A DNA stretch of 64,000 bases, from assembly GCA_963667595.2 (NCBI GenBank), contig CAXXWD010000001.1, positions 62,001 to 126,000 of the forward strand, in the 5' to 3' direction. The DNA is from JAHJQZ01 sp963667595. Its GTDB lineage: Bacteria > Pseudomonadota > Alphaproteobacteria > Rhizobiales > Devosiaceae. The notes under the pieces were generated by a model that saw only the letters and a list, made by a program, of their open reading frames with translations, did not search any database and was not told where the DNA came from. This document shows positions 35,354 through 44,450 of this stretch, piece by piece. Both the position numbers and the translations under genes were made by a program. The stretch's first letter is position 1, and each line of letters opens with the position of its first letter.

Positions 35354-36025
35354 ATGAGCGTCGACCGACTGGCGGTGCTTTCGGCCATTATCGATCAGGG
35401 GGTGATCCCCGTTTTCTATCACCCGGATCTCGACGTGTGCAAAAACGTCATCCAGGCCTGCGCCAATGGTGGCGCCAAATGCGTCGAGTTCACCAATCGC
35501 GGTGACTTCGCCTGGCAGGTCTTCATGGAGCTGAACCAGCATTTCAGGAAAGTGGACGCCTCGGTGATCATGGGCGTCGGTTCCGTGATCGACGCGCCGA
35601 CCGCCGCCCTTTACATCGCCAATGGCGCCAATTTCGTCGTCAGCCCGCTGCTCAACCCCGAAATGGTGCGCCTGTGCAATCGCCATGGCATCCCCAGCAG
35701 CCCCGGCTGCGGCTCGGTTTCGGAAGTTTCCGAAGCGCAGGAACTGGGCTGCGAGATCGTCAAGGTGTTCCCCGGCTCCTCCGTCGGCGGGCCTGAATTC
35801 GTCTCGGCCATCCGTGGGCCTATGCCCTGGACCAAGCTGATGCCGACCGGCGGGGTCGATCCCACCGAGGACTCGCTCACCAAATGGTTCAAGGCCGGGA
35901 TCGCGGCCGCCGGCATCGGTTCCAAGCTGATCACCAAGGACCTGCTCGCCGCCAAGGACTACAAGGGCATTGAGAAAAGGGTCGCCGACACCCTGGCGCT
36001 CGTCAAAAAGATCCGCGGGAAGTAA
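35354..36025 (+). CDS. eda: KDPG/KHG aldolase
   Basis: 223 residues of a class I aldolase that cleaves 2-keto-3-deoxy-6-phosphogluconate to pyruvate and glyceraldehyde-3-phosphate. The Schiff-base lysine is Lys137 in EIVKVFPG, the general acid/base is Glu45 in CVEFTNRG, and the phosphate-binding PTGGVDPTED loop is present. The PGCGSVSE segment replaces the commoner PGxxTPTE, a variant seen in one subgroup of the family. A GAGAGG ribosome site lies eight bases before the ATG. Position after uxuA points to hexuronate use. Confidence 0.92.
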   Translation: MSVDRLAVLSAIIDQGVIPVFYHPDLDVCKNVIQACANGGAKCVEFTNRGDFAWQVFMELNQHFRKVDASVIMGVGSVIDAPTAALYIANGANFVVSPLLNPEMVRLCNRHGIPSSPGCGSVSEVSEAQELGCEIVKVFPGSSVGGPEFVSAIRGPMPWTKLMPTGGVDPTEDSLTKWFKAGIAAAGIGSKLITKDLLAAKDYKGIEKRVADTLALVKKIRGK

Positions 36026-36058
36026 GGCACGAAAGCATTTCAGTCACCTCTATGGTCG

Positions 36059-36223
36059 TCCCGGGGCTTGACCCCGGGACCCACTCGCGGGGCAACTTGC
36101 CACCGTGCTGGAGCGTCATGGCAATCTGTCGGCAAAAAAACGACGCAGATCCCAGCAATCCGGTCAACAAGCCGTCTCGGCAAATCGCCGATGCGCGTGG
36201 ACCCCGCGATCAGGTCGCGGGGT
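36059..36223. repeat. Dispersed palindromic repeat between converging genes
   Basis: One end holds TCCCGGGG/CCCCGGGA (36059-36079) and the other holds ACCCCGCGA/TCGCGGGGT (36201-36223). This matches the general form of repeats common in Hyphomicrobiales, with GGGAC-type stems at both ends. It fills most of the 252-base gap between eda and the exporter gene. Confidence 0.65.
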
Positions 36224-36277
36224 GACGCCGTGGCGAGGCAGGCGCGCCCGTGCAAACGACCCGAGCAGAACGCGCGG

Positions 36278-38116
36278 TTACGCCACCGCGGCGCCCTGCA
36301 TTTTCCAGTAGCCGCCCTTCAACGCCATCAGCTCGTCATGGGTGCCTGTTTCGCGCACGTTGCCCTTTTCCATATAGACGATCAGATCGGCATCGCGGAT
36401 GGTCGAGAGCCGGTGGGCGATGACGAAGCTGGTGCGGCCCTGGCGCAGCTCGGCCATGGCTTTCTGGATTAGCATTTCGGTACGCGTATCGACCGAACTC
36501 GTGGCTTCGTCGAGGATGAGGATCGGCGCATCCAGAAGGAAGGCGCGGGCGATCGTCATCAGCTGGCGTTGCCCCTGGGACAGCGACGCACCGGCATTTT
36601 CGAGAATGGTGTCGTAGCCTTCGGGCAGGGTGCGCACAAAATCGTCGACATGGCAGCGCTTGGCGGCCGTCACCACCGCCTCGCGGCTGGCATCGGGCCG
36701 GCCATAGGCAATGTTGTCGTGGATCGTGCCGGTATAAAGCCAGGTATCCTGCAACACCATGGCCATGGCCTGCCGCAGCTCGACGCGCGCCATGTCGCGG
36801 ATATCGTGGCCGTCGAGCCGGATGGCGCCGCCCTCGATCTCGTAAAACCGCATGAGCAGGTTGACCAGCGTCGTCTTGCCGGCGCCGGTCGGGCCGACAA
36901 TGGCCAGCATCTGTCCCGGCTTGGCCTCAAGGCTGACGTTCTCGAACAAAGGCTGGTCGGCAAGATAGCGGAATCCCACAGTCTCGAACGCGACATCGCC
37001 CGCGACGGCACCGGAAATCCGCGCCGGGACCGTGCTTTCGTCCGACATTTCCGGCGCATCGAGCAATTCGAACACCCGTTCGGCCGAGGCCAGCGCCGAC
37101 TGCACCTGGGCAGCCATGGAGCCGAGCTGCGAGACCGGCTGGCCGATCTGGCGGATATACTGGATGAAGGCCTGCAACTCCCCGAGGCTCAAGCTGCCGT
37201 TCAGCACCCGGAACGCCCCCACTACCATCACCGCGATATAGGCGAGATTGGTGACGAACATGGTCGTCGGCTGAATGAGGTTGGCCAGAACCTGCGCGGT
37301 CATGCCGGCTTTGGTCATCGCCGCGTTCTCGGCGGCAAACCGGGCGTCGATGCGCTCGCGGGCGCCGAAAACCTTGATCAGCGCCTGTCCGGTGAAGCTC
37401 TCCTCCACCGTGGCGTTGAGATGGCCCGTCTCGCGCCATTGCGCCGAAAACTGCGGCTTGGCCGTACGGGCGATCATGCGGGTCAGGACCAGCGACACCC
37501 CGATCGCCGCCAGCGCCACCAGGGCCAGTGGCAGCGACAAGACCATCATCATCGTCATGACGCCGATAATGGTCAAAAGCATCAGCATCGCCTGGCTGGC
37601 GACCTGTTGCAAGCTCTGCATCATGTTGTCGATGTCATTGGTGAAACGCGACAGCACTTCGCCATTCGGCTGGGCATCGTACCATTTAAGCGGCACGCGA
37701 TTGAGCTTGGCCTGGGCCGCCTTGCGCAGGGAGCGTCCGGTGTTCTGTACCAGATCGTTGATCATCCAGGCCTGGGCAAGGTTGAGCCCGGCCGCCATCA
37801 GATAGATCGTCGCGACGAAAACGAGCTGTCCGATCAGCGCCGAAGGCATGGCGGTGGCGCCAACCAGAAGGTCGGTTGCGCGGCCGAGCTGCCAGGGACC
37901 GATCGTACTGCCGGCAACCGAACCGATGCTGAACAGAACGGTGAGGACCAGAACCTTGCGGTCGTTTCCGAAGGTTTGCCACATCCTCAGAGCGGCGCTG
38001 CGCGCATCCTTCGGCTTGGCCCCGCCGATGGCGCCCCCCGGCCCGTGTCCGCGATGCGCGCCCGGCGGCAGGCGTTCGACCTTTTCGAGACGGGTATCGT
38101 TCTTTTCCGTGCTCAT
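36278..38116 (-). CDS. ABC exporter half-transporter with canonical ATPase (MdlB-like)
   Basis: About 612 residues. A polar, Gly/Pro-rich N-terminal segment is followed by six membrane helices (about residues 55-330) and an ATPase domain with Walker A GPTGAGKT, signature LSQGQRQL and Walker B LILDEATSSVD, with the catalytic Glu present. I chose the ATG at 38116, which overlaps the stop of the upstream half-transporter (ATGA). The two proteins should form a heterodimer for drug, lipid or peptide export. The substrate cannot be read from the sequence. Confidence 0.9.
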   Translation of the reverse strand: MSTEKNDTRLEKVERLPPGAHRGHGPGGAIGGAKPKDARSAALRMWQTFGNDRKVLVLTVLFSIGSVAGSTIGPWQLGRATDLLVGATAMPSALIGQLVFVATIYLMAAGLNLAQAWMINDLVQNTGRSLRKAAQAKLNRVPLKWYDAQPNGEVLSRFTNDIDNMMQSLQQVASQAMLMLLTIIGVMTMMMVLSLPLALVALAAIGVSLVLTRMIARTAKPQFSAQWRETGHLNATVEESFTGQALIKVFGARERIDARFAAENAAMTKAGMTAQVLANLIQPTTMFVTNLAYIAVMVVGAFRVLNGSLSLGELQAFIQYIRQIGQPVSQLGSMAAQVQSALASAERVFELLDAPEMSDESTVPARISGAVAGDVAFETVGFRYLADQPLFENVSLEAKPGQMLAIVGPTGAGKTTLVNLLMRFYEIEGGAIRLDGHDIRDMARVELRQAMAMVLQDTWLYTGTIHDNIAYGRPDASREAVVTAAKRCHVDDFVRTLPEGYDTILENAGASLSQGQRQLMTIARAFLLDAPILILDEATSSVDTRTEMLIQKAMAELRQGRTSFVIAHRLSTIRDADLIVYMEKGNVRETGTHDELMALKGGYWKMQGAAVA

Positions 38117-39897
38117 GCCGCATCCTCCGCCACACTGGTCTGCGAGCGGACAATTTCCGCATAGACGGGACATGCCTTCATCAGCTTCGCATGCGGGCCA
38201 TAGCCGACGACCTCACCCCTTTCGATCACCAGGATCCGGTCGGCATCGCGGATCGAGGCCACGCGCTGGGAAACGATCACCGTCGCCGCCTTGGTGACCT
38301 CGTTGTGCAACGCGGCGCGCAGCCGCGCGTCAGTCGCCTGATCGAGTGCCGAGAAGCTGTCGTCGAACAGATAAAGATCGGCGTCGCACACAAGGGCCCG
38401 GGCGATGGCCAGCCTCTGGCGCTGACCGCCGGAAAAGTTCGTCCCGCCCTGTGCCACCGGTGCATCAAGCCCTTCGGGCAGAGCCCTTATGAAATCGGCG
38501 GCCTGGGCGATCTCCAGAGCACGCCACAGCGTGTCTTCGCTTGCGTCAGGATTGCCGAGCCGCAGCGTTTCGGCCACGTTTCCCGAGAAGAGATAGGCCT
38601 TTTGCGGCACGTAGCCGATCCGCGCCGCCATGTCTTCGGGCGCGACGGCGCTGAGATCGACGCCCCCCAGCGTCACGCGCCCGACGCTGGGATCATTGAG
38701 CCGGGCAATCAGGTTGACGATGGTGGATTTGCCCGAACCGGTCGGCCCGATGACACCGAGCGTCTCGCCGGGCGCAAGATCGAAATTGACGTTTTCGAGG
38801 ACCATGGCGTCCGCCCCCGGATAACCGAAGCCCACGCCGTCGAATTTTAGGTGCAGTCCGGTTCCCTTGGGCGGCAGCGGCTTGGGATCAGCGGGCGGTG
38901 CCACCGCGATGGGGCTCTTGAGCAGAACGTCGATGCGACGGGCGCTGACCAGCGCACGCGGCAGCATGACGATCAGCATTCCCATCATCATCACCGAAAT
39001 GAGGATCAGCGAAACGTAGGACAAAAAGGCGATGAGCGCGCCGATCTCCAGATCGCCGGCGATCACCCGTCCCGCCCCCATCCAGATGAGCGCCACGGAG
39101 GCGATCTGCATCACCGCCGAAACCGAAGGGAACGTCATCGACATCAACCGTCCCGCCTGTCTGGCGGTTTCGGTCAGATCGTCATTGGCCTTGCCGAAAC
39201 GCTTCGATTCCCGCACCTGCTGCAAAAAGGCGCGGATCACCCTGATGCCGTCGATCTGTTCGCGCAGGGTGCCGTTGACCCCGTCGATCTGGACCTGCAT
39301 ACGCTGAAAAAGCGGCGTCGCGCGCGAGGTCAGCGTCCCGATGATCAGCGCCAGAATCGGCACCGCCACCAGCAACAGCCCCGAGAGCTGGACATCCTGG
39401 CGTATCGCCATGAACGCACCGCCCACGCCCATGATGGGCGCGATGACGATCATGGTCAGCCCCATGATCAACATGGTCTGCACCTGCAAGACATCGTTGG
39501 TGCACCGGGTGATCAGCGAACCGACGGTGAAATCCTGTACCTGAACCAGAGCCAGGCTATGCACCTTGTCGAAAACGTCGGCGCGCAATTGCTGGCCAAC
39601 GGCAAAAGCGATCCGCGCACCGAGCGTCACCGCGATGGCGCTCAGCAAAAGCTGCAGGATCGACGCCCCGCCCATCAGCGCCCCGTAATGAAGGATCTGG
39701 GACGGCACATTGGCGACGATGCCCTTGTCGATGGTGTCGGCACTGAGACTGGGCAGCATCAGGGACGCGGACACCTGTCCCAACTGGCACAGGAGCAATG
39801 CCAGAATGGCCCAGCGATGCGCACGGAGCCGATCGCGCCAGTGTTGCGTCGGCACGGCTTTCGCTGCCGTGATAACTGGTCCCGTATCCGTTTGCAT
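38113..39897 (-). CDS. ABC exporter half-transporter with degenerate ATPase (MdlA-like)
   Basis: About 594 residues with six membrane helices and an ATPase domain carrying Walker A GPTGSGKS and signature FSGGQRQRL. After Walker B it reads LYLFDDSFSALD, so the catalytic glutamate is Asp. This is common in one half of heterodimeric exporters and means hydrolysis is mainly at the site completed by the partner encoded next. I used the ATG at 39897 behind AAAAGGAAAAG; an ATG seven codons upstream is possible. It is the first gene of a two-gene leftward operon. Confidence 0.9.
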   Translation of the reverse strand: MQTDTGPVITAAKAVPTQHWRDRLRAHRWAILALLLCQLGQVSASLMLPSLSADTIDKGIVANVPSQILHYGALMGGASILQLLLSAIAVTLGARIAFAVGQQLRADVFDKVHSLALVQVQDFTVGSLITRCTNDVLQVQTMLIMGLTMIVIAPIMGVGGAFMAIRQDVQLSGLLLVAVPILALIIGTLTSRATPLFQRMQVQIDGVNGTLREQIDGIRVIRAFLQQVRESKRFGKANDDLTETARQAGRLMSMTFPSVSAVMQIASVALIWMGAGRVIAGDLEIGALIAFLSYVSLILISVMMMGMLIVMLPRALVSARRIDVLLKSPIAVAPPADPKPLPPKGTGLHLKFDGVGFGYPGADAMVLENVNFDLAPGETLGVIGPTGSGKSTIVNLIARLNDPSVGRVTLGGVDLSAVAPEDMAARIGYVPQKAYLFSGNVAETLRLGNPDASEDTLWRALEIAQAADFIRALPEGLDAPVAQGGTNFSGGQRQRLAIARALVCDADLYLFDDSFSALDQATDARLRAALHNEVTKAATVIVSQRVASIRDADRILVIERGEVVGYGPHAKLMKACPVYAEIVRSQTSVAEDAA

Positions 39898-40082
39898 GAA
39901 GCTGCTTTTCCTTTTCATGAAATGCGCGCCCGGATCGCGTGTGCCGCAGATAACCCAGTCTGGCTACCACGTCGAAACGCGCCAACCTCGGCCGCCAAAA
40001 AGGCGATGCCAAGGCAGAAAAGAATTGAAATCCGGCTTTTATCTAGGTTTGGCAACAATGGTTTGTAAGAGGAGGTCTGAAT

Positions 40083-40151
40083 ATGTCCGAGGGAAAACCC
40101 GAAGCGACAGACCGCATGCGAATGACAGGTCAGTCCGTTTTGGCTTTATAG
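40083..40151 (+). CDS. Candidate 22-codon small ORF behind a very strong ribosome site
   Basis: An AGAGGAGG sequence ending at 40075 sits seven bases before an ATG that opens 22 codons (MSEGKPEATDRMRMTGQSVL...). Its end overlaps the converging glycosyltransferase gene by 22 bases. A ribosome site this good without a larger gene suggests either a real small protein or the remnant of a deleted gene. No function can be suggested. Confidence 0.25.
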   Translation: MSEGKPEATDRMRMTGQSVLAL

Positions 40152-41068
40152 GGCGTCGGCGACCAGCCAAAGCTCGCCAGCACCCTGCCCGCGGGCATGA
40201 TCAGCCAGTGGCTGCTGGCGAAAACGCCACCCCCGGGCGACAGAGCCCCCCGGAAAAACCGGAAAATGCCGCGTCCAAGACTGAGAACATTCTTCCCCGC
40301 CAGAACGAGCCAGCCGAACGGGCCCAGCCATTTCCTGCGATCGACGATATAGTTGATGGCGCCGGTTCTTAAGGAGCGTTGCATCAGCCAGGTTCTGGTA
40401 AGGCGCGCGGCGCCGACCTTTTCGGACACAACCGCCTCGTTCGACCAGGCGAAACGGAAACCGGCCCGGCGCGCACGCGTGAAGAAGTCCAGATCGCCAC
40501 CGCCGAGCATGTTGAAACGCATGTCGAAAGGGGGCGTGCCGAGCTTTTCGAAAGCCTGACGCGCGATCAGACAGTTTCCCGAGCCGTGGATACTATCGAT
40601 CACGCCGGTTTCGGTTTCGATGGACTGAAACAGGGGATGGTTGGCAATCGATGCATCAATAGGACCTGAAAACACGCGCCGCACCGGCCCGCCGACAATG
40701 GCGGCATCGAAGCGTTTTGCCGTTTCAACCATGAGATCGGCCCAGCCGGGCCCCGCTGTCTCGTCATCGTCGATCATCAGGAAAAAGCGGGCGGTGGAGA
40801 AGTGCGTCAGCGCCGTTTCGAAGGCGGTGTTGATGGCAAAAACATTGCCCTGTCGCGGTTCGACGACGGCAAGCCCTTCAATACCCTGGCTGGCGAAAAA
40901 AGCTTCGGCAACCGGCAGCGCTTCGCGCCGTGTTGCATCGTTGTCGACGACGACCAAAGCCAAACCGAATTCGCTCTTGGCCGGGTGAAGCGAGCCCAGA
41001 AGGTTTCGCAATCCTTCGGGCCTTCGAAAGCTCGGAATGCAGATGACGGCGTTTACGGTTGCGGACAT
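40130..41068 (-). CDS. Glycosyltransferase, GT2 family
   Basis: 312 residues. The GT-A fold opening is AVICIPSFRRPEGLRNLLGSL, the nucleotide-sugar/metal site is FLMIDDDET, and a later LGGGDLDFFTRARRAGFRF segment matches the acceptor-side ED-like region of GT2 enzymes. The C-terminal part is basic and may associate with the membrane. The frame is open for over 100 codons before the ATG at 41068, but that part is antisense-like and overlaps the upstream gene. It starts three bases after the stop of the other GT2 gene and belongs to the exopolysaccharide locus. Confidence 0.88.
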   Translation of the reverse strand: MSATVNAVICIPSFRRPEGLRNLLGSLHPAKSEFGLALVVVDNDATRREALPVAEAFFASQGIEGLAVVEPRQGNVFAINTAFETALTHFSTARFFLMIDDDETAGPGWADLMVETAKRFDAAIVGGPVRRVFSGPIDASIANHPLFQSIETETGVIDSIHGSGNCLIARQAFEKLGTPPFDMRFNMLGGGDLDFFTRARRAGFRFAWSNEAVVSEKVGAARLTRTWLMQRSLRTGAINYIVDRRKWLGPFGWLVLAGKNVLSLGRGIFRFFRGALSPGGGVFASSHWLIMPAGRVLASFGWSPTPYKAKTD

Positions 41069-41070
41069 GC

Positions 41071-41970
41071 CTACAAACCCAAAATGGTCGCGGTGCCGAC
41101 CACAAAGGCGTGCGACAGATAGCGCGGAGAACGACGGGCCGTTTCGACCAGCGAGGACAGGACCAGACCGAAACGACGGGCTCGCACTGCCTGCGAGATG
41201 ACATAGGCATTGAGATGGGAAAGGGCCCGGTCGCGCAGCCGGCTTCTGACTGCTTCGGGAAAACCCGCGACGATAGTGGGATCGGAAAACACGGCATCGA
41301 GCGCAGGCAGGCAATCGTTCAGCTCCAGCGGCCGCGCCATCATCACGCTCGCCTCGTAAACCCGATAATCGAGCACATGGATCGGGCGATAGAGAATGGG
41401 GCCACCAAGCGACAGGCGGCACCAGGCGTGCCAGTCCTCGGAATAGCGCAGGGCCTCATCGAACCCGCCAATCGCAACGAAAGCCGCGCGACGAATGATC
41501 ATGATGCCGCCATTGACGATGAAATCGCCGCCGAGAAGCCGTTCGGCGATCGCGCCGGACGGTTTGGTACGATGGTTGCGGAAAAGATGCCTGTTGCCGA
41601 TGCGCCGGCCCTGAGCGTCGATCCGCTCGTAATCGCCATAGACCGCGACGGCGTCGTCCGGAAAACCGGCCAGCAGTTCATCGAGCGCCCCCGGTCTCAG
41701 CCTGTCGTCGGCATCGAGAAAGACCAGCCCCTCCCCCCTCGCCAGCGCGAGCCCATCATTGCGCGCCGCCGAAACGCCGCTCCGTCCGGTGATCAGTTTG
41801 ACTCGGGGATCGGCGATCCCGCCAACGATCGATGCCGTTTTGTCGGTCGAGCCATTGTCGACGACGATAATTTCGGCAACGACAGGTCCCTGCCCCAGAG
41901 CGCTGTCGATCGCCTCGGCGATATAGGTTTCGCCATTTCGAACGGGAATGATGACGGATAGCGCGTGCAT
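41071..41970 (-). CDS. Glycosyltransferase, GT2 family
   Basis: 299 residues beginning ALSVIIPVRNGETYIAEAIDS, with VVDNGSTDKTA and the DxD-type motif FLDADDRLRPG, all standard for inverting GT2 enzymes that use nucleotide sugars. A GGFDEALRYSEDWHAWCRL segment supplies the later acidic ED motif. I used the ATG at 41970, six bases after CAGG; a longer reading would run through a palindromic repeat. It is the first gene of a two-gene leftward operon with the next glycosyltransferase and is divergent from the xylanase gene. Confidence 0.9.
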   Translation of the reverse strand: MHALSVIIPVRNGETYIAEAIDSALGQGPVVAEIIVVDNGSTDKTASIVGGIADPRVKLITGRSGVSAARNDGLALARGEGLVFLDADDRLRPGALDELLAGFPDDAVAVYGDYERIDAQGRRIGNRHLFRNHRTKPSGAIAERLLGGDFIVNGGIMIIRRAAFVAIGGFDEALRYSEDWHAWCRLSLGGPILYRPIHVLDYRVYEASVMMARPLELNDCLPALDAVFSDPTIVAGFPEAVRSRLRDRALSHLNAYVISQAVRARRFGLVLSSLVETARRSPRYLSHAFVVGTATILGL

Positions 41971-42015
41971 GAAAAACCTGAACGTTTCTCCGGAAATGCA
42001 ACGGCCGAGCCACAG

Positions 42016-42120
42016 CGCGTTTTTTTGAAAAAGTGGGCGCCACTTTTCCGGTTTAAAAAACGCGATAGACAACAAGCTGGAGCAGATCACCCGATTCAAC
42101 CAAAACACTATCTGCTCTAG
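42016..42120. repeat. Palindromic repeat upstream of the GT2 operon
   Basis: CGCGTTTTTT/AAAAAACGCG outer arms enclose a GAAAAAGTGG/CCACTTTT inner palindrome. The right end GACCA-like segment and CTGCTCTAG match the end of the repeat at 28665-28773. The GAAAAAGTGG core is shared with copies 1 and 2 of the dispersed repeat. Confidence 0.65.
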
Positions 42121-42158
42121 CCCGTTTCGGCGGCGTTCGCATCAGTGGGGGTCATCTG

Positions 42159-42184
42159 TGGTTAAGGCCTCGGTGACTTAACCA
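42159..42184. promoter_or_regulatory. Palindrome in the divergent GT2/xylanase promoter region
   Basis: TGGTTAAG and CTTAACCA form perfect eight-base arms around ten bases, 76 bases before the xylanase start. A related GGTTAA palindrome lies in the other divergent promoter of this locus (48401-48420), which suggests a common regulator. Confidence 0.4.
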
Positions 42185-42259
42185 TCCGCCCAGGATCGGC
42201 GTGAGCCGGCGCAACGGTCCTGCTAGGACAAGCCGGATCATCCGGAGCCGAGTGCAGCC

Positions 42260-43324
42260 ATGACCATCACCGCGCTTTCCAGACGTGACGTTCTGAAAGG
42301 AGGCCTGTCGGCTGGTGCTTTCGCCGGTCTCGGGTTTCCGGCGATGGCGCAACAGGCTCTTCTTCCCTATGGCGCGGCGCTTTATCGTCCCGATCTCGAC
42401 GCCGATCCCCGGCTCGGCGTCGAAATCGCAAAGCGGTGCCAGAGGGTGACGCCGGTCAACGAACTCAAGTGGAACCTGAGCCGTCCGGCATCGGGACAGT
42501 TCGATTTCGCTCCCGGCGACGCCATCGCCGATTTCGCCCGCGCCAATGGTCTTGCCATGCATGGACATACTCTTGTCTGGTATGCCGAAAATCCCGACTG
42601 GCTGGCCTCGTTGACCAGCGCCGCCGCGGCCGAGCGGGAAATGGACGATCATATCGCCACACTGATGACGCGCTATGGCGATGTGGCGCAAAGCTGGGAC
42701 GTGGTCAATGAACCAATCCCCGACGTCGCCCGTTCGCCCAAGGCCCGGCGCGACAGCATCTGGCGCAGGCTTCTGGGCGACGACTATATCGGCCTGGCCT
42801 TCCGCAAGGCCCATGCGGTCGACCCGCAGGCGTTGCTGGTGCTCAACGAATACGATCTCGAATTCGCCATCGAGCATTCTCCGGCCAAACGCGCCGCTTT
42901 CGCCGATCTGGTGACCGAACTGGTGGATGCCGGCGTGCCCGTTAACGGCATCGGCATCCAGGCCCATCTGCGCGGCGGCTGGCCCATCGCCAAGGACGAA
43001 TTCGCCCGCTTCGTCGAAGACATGCGCCGGCTGGGGCTCCAGATCCTGGTGACCGAACTCGACGTGATGGATCAGGACCTGCCTCGATCGATCACGGAAC
43101 GCGACGCGTTGATCGCGGCTCAGGTCACCGATCTTTTCGAGGCCCTGTGGGCATCGGGACCCGTTCACTCGATCACCACATGGGGCCTCACGGACAAGTT
43201 CACCTGGGTCAAATGGGCCTATCCACGCGCGGACGGCAGCGGCAACCGTCCCCTGCCGCTCGACGAATTCTACGCGCCCAAACCCATGCATGACGTGATC
43301 GAACGCTTCAGGAGAATGGCATGA
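42260..43324 (+). CDS. GH10 endo-1,4-beta-xylanase-like protein with Tat signal
   Basis: 354 residues. SRRDVLKGGLSAGAF plus a hydrophobic stretch ending AMA is a twin-arginine signal, so the folded enzyme is exported. The single GH10 domain is complete, with acid/base Glu151 in WDVVNEPI and nucleophile Glu266 in VTELDVM. NELKW near 67, HGHTLVW near 101 and the WGLTDKFTW segment are also present. GH10 enzymes cleave beta-1,4-xylan chains. Here the gene overlaps a glycosyltransferase gene and lies inside an exopolysaccharide locus, so the enzyme may instead trim or release the cell's own polymer. Both roles remain open. Confidence 0.9.
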   Translation: MTITALSRRDVLKGGLSAGAFAGLGFPAMAQQALLPYGAALYRPDLDADPRLGVEIAKRCQRVTPVNELKWNLSRPASGQFDFAPGDAIADFARANGLAMHGHTLVWYAENPDWLASLTSAAAAEREMDDHIATLMTRYGDVAQSWDVVNEPIPDVARSPKARRDSIWRRLLGDDYIGLAFRKAHAVDPQALLVLNEYDLEFAIEHSPAKRAAFADLVTELVDAGVPVNGIGIQAHLRGGWPIAKDEFARFVEDMRRLGLQILVTELDVMDQDLPRSITERDALIAAQVTDLFEALWASGPVHSITTWGLTDKFTWVKWAYPRADGSGNRPLPLDEFYAPKPMHDVIERFRRMA

Positions 43325-44424
43325 CGGACCTGTCGGCACATGTGCGCACGGCCCTGCAGATCAACATGCATCCGTTCGACGTGCGCCATGTGGAACACAC
43401 CTTGCCCCATCAGCTGCGCGTCTGGGGGGCCCAGGTCGACCGGGTTCTGATAACGCTCGACACGCGCGTTGCCGGGGCCGGCCGCTATCATGCCGGCGCC
43501 TACGAAACCGCCCGCAATGAGATGCTGGAAACGCTTGAACGCCTGACAGCGTCCCTGCCGCACGTGATTGTCGACGAGGTCGCCTACGATTCCCAAACCC
43601 ATCGCGATATTGGCAAAACCTTTTTTTCGGCAACACCGGACTGGCCCGATCGCGCCTTCGACGGCGGGCCGTTCCTCGTTTATTTCCACGGGCTCATGCG
43701 CGCCAATGCCGATTACGTGCTCCATATGGACAGCGACATGCTGTTCGGCGGCGGCAGTCCGCACTGGATCGAGGACGCCATTTCGGTCTTTGCCGAACGT
43801 CCCGACGCGCTGTTCGTCTGTCCGTTTTCCGGCCCGCCGCTTGCGGACGGCACGTTGCGCGCCGACCTTCATACCCAGTTTCCGGGGCTCGACGAGGTTG
43901 CCGTGCCCGAGCGTCTCGACGGCGTTGTTCCCGGCTACCGTTTCGCGACGGTGTCGACGCGCATTTTCATGATCGACATGAACCGGTTCGCCGAACGGAT
44001 CGGTTCGCTTCGCCTGCTCCGTCCCAATCTCAAGCGGCGGCTGCGTGCCCTCGCCCTGGATGAATCTCCGCTATCGATGCCGGCCGAAGAGGTTTTAAGC
44101 GCCAATATGGCAGCCCATCGCCTCGCGCGCATCGACTGGCTCGGCGCTGTCCCCGGCATGTTTTCGCTCCATCCGCCCTACCGCTCCGAAACGTTCTACA
44201 AGGACTTGCCGCACCTGATCGCACGCATCGAAGCCGGCGACATTCCCGAGGGCCAGCGCGGCGATTTCGACGTCAACGCTTCAATGATTGACTGGACGAG
44301 CGCCCTCAGCCAGAAGCGGCGTTCGGTGCGCTGGCGCAAGGCCGCAAGACAGCTTGTCGCCGTGCAGCTCGCCCGTTTGCGCAGGCTTTCTACAAAAGGC
44401 CGACCCGGTTCGGCCTCTCGCTGA
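43321..44424 (+). CDS. Putative glycosyltransferase with GT-A-type DxD motif
   Basis: 367 residues. I do not recognise a named family. The N-terminal half looks like a GT-A fold: alternating beta strands, then Asp137-Ser-Asp139 in VLHMDSDMLFGGG, a typical metal/nucleotide-sugar site. The C-terminus is basic (RWRKAARQLVAVQLARLRRL) and may sit at the membrane. It starts in the stop codon of the xylanase gene, so the two are translationally coupled and probably act on the same glycan. There is no signal peptide, so it is cytoplasmic. A sugar transferase is the best guess; donor and acceptor are unknown. Confidence 0.7.
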   Translation: MTDLSAHVRTALQINMHPFDVRHVEHTLPHQLRVWGAQVDRVLITLDTRVAGAGRYHAGAYETARNEMLETLERLTASLPHVIVDEVAYDSQTHRDIGKTFFSATPDWPDRAFDGGPFLVYFHGLMRANADYVLHMDSDMLFGGGSPHWIEDAISVFAERPDALFVCPFSGPPLADGTLRADLHTQFPGLDEVAVPERLDGVVPGYRFATVSTRIFMIDMNRFAERIGSLRLLRPNLKRRLRALALDESPLSMPAEEVLSANMAAHRLARIDWLGAVPGMFSLHPPYRSETFYKDLPHLIARIEAGDIPEGQRGDFDVNASMIDWTSALSQKRRSVRWRKAARQLVAVQLARLRRLSTKGRPGSASR

Positions 44425-44450
44425 GATATGGGAAAAAGGAAACGCCCGCC

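Noticed and set aside
41069..41422. A 118-codon N-terminal extension of the first GT2 protein
   Set aside because: It would overlap the upstream GT2 gene in another frame and lacks glycosyltransferase features. The fold starts at the ATG at 41068.
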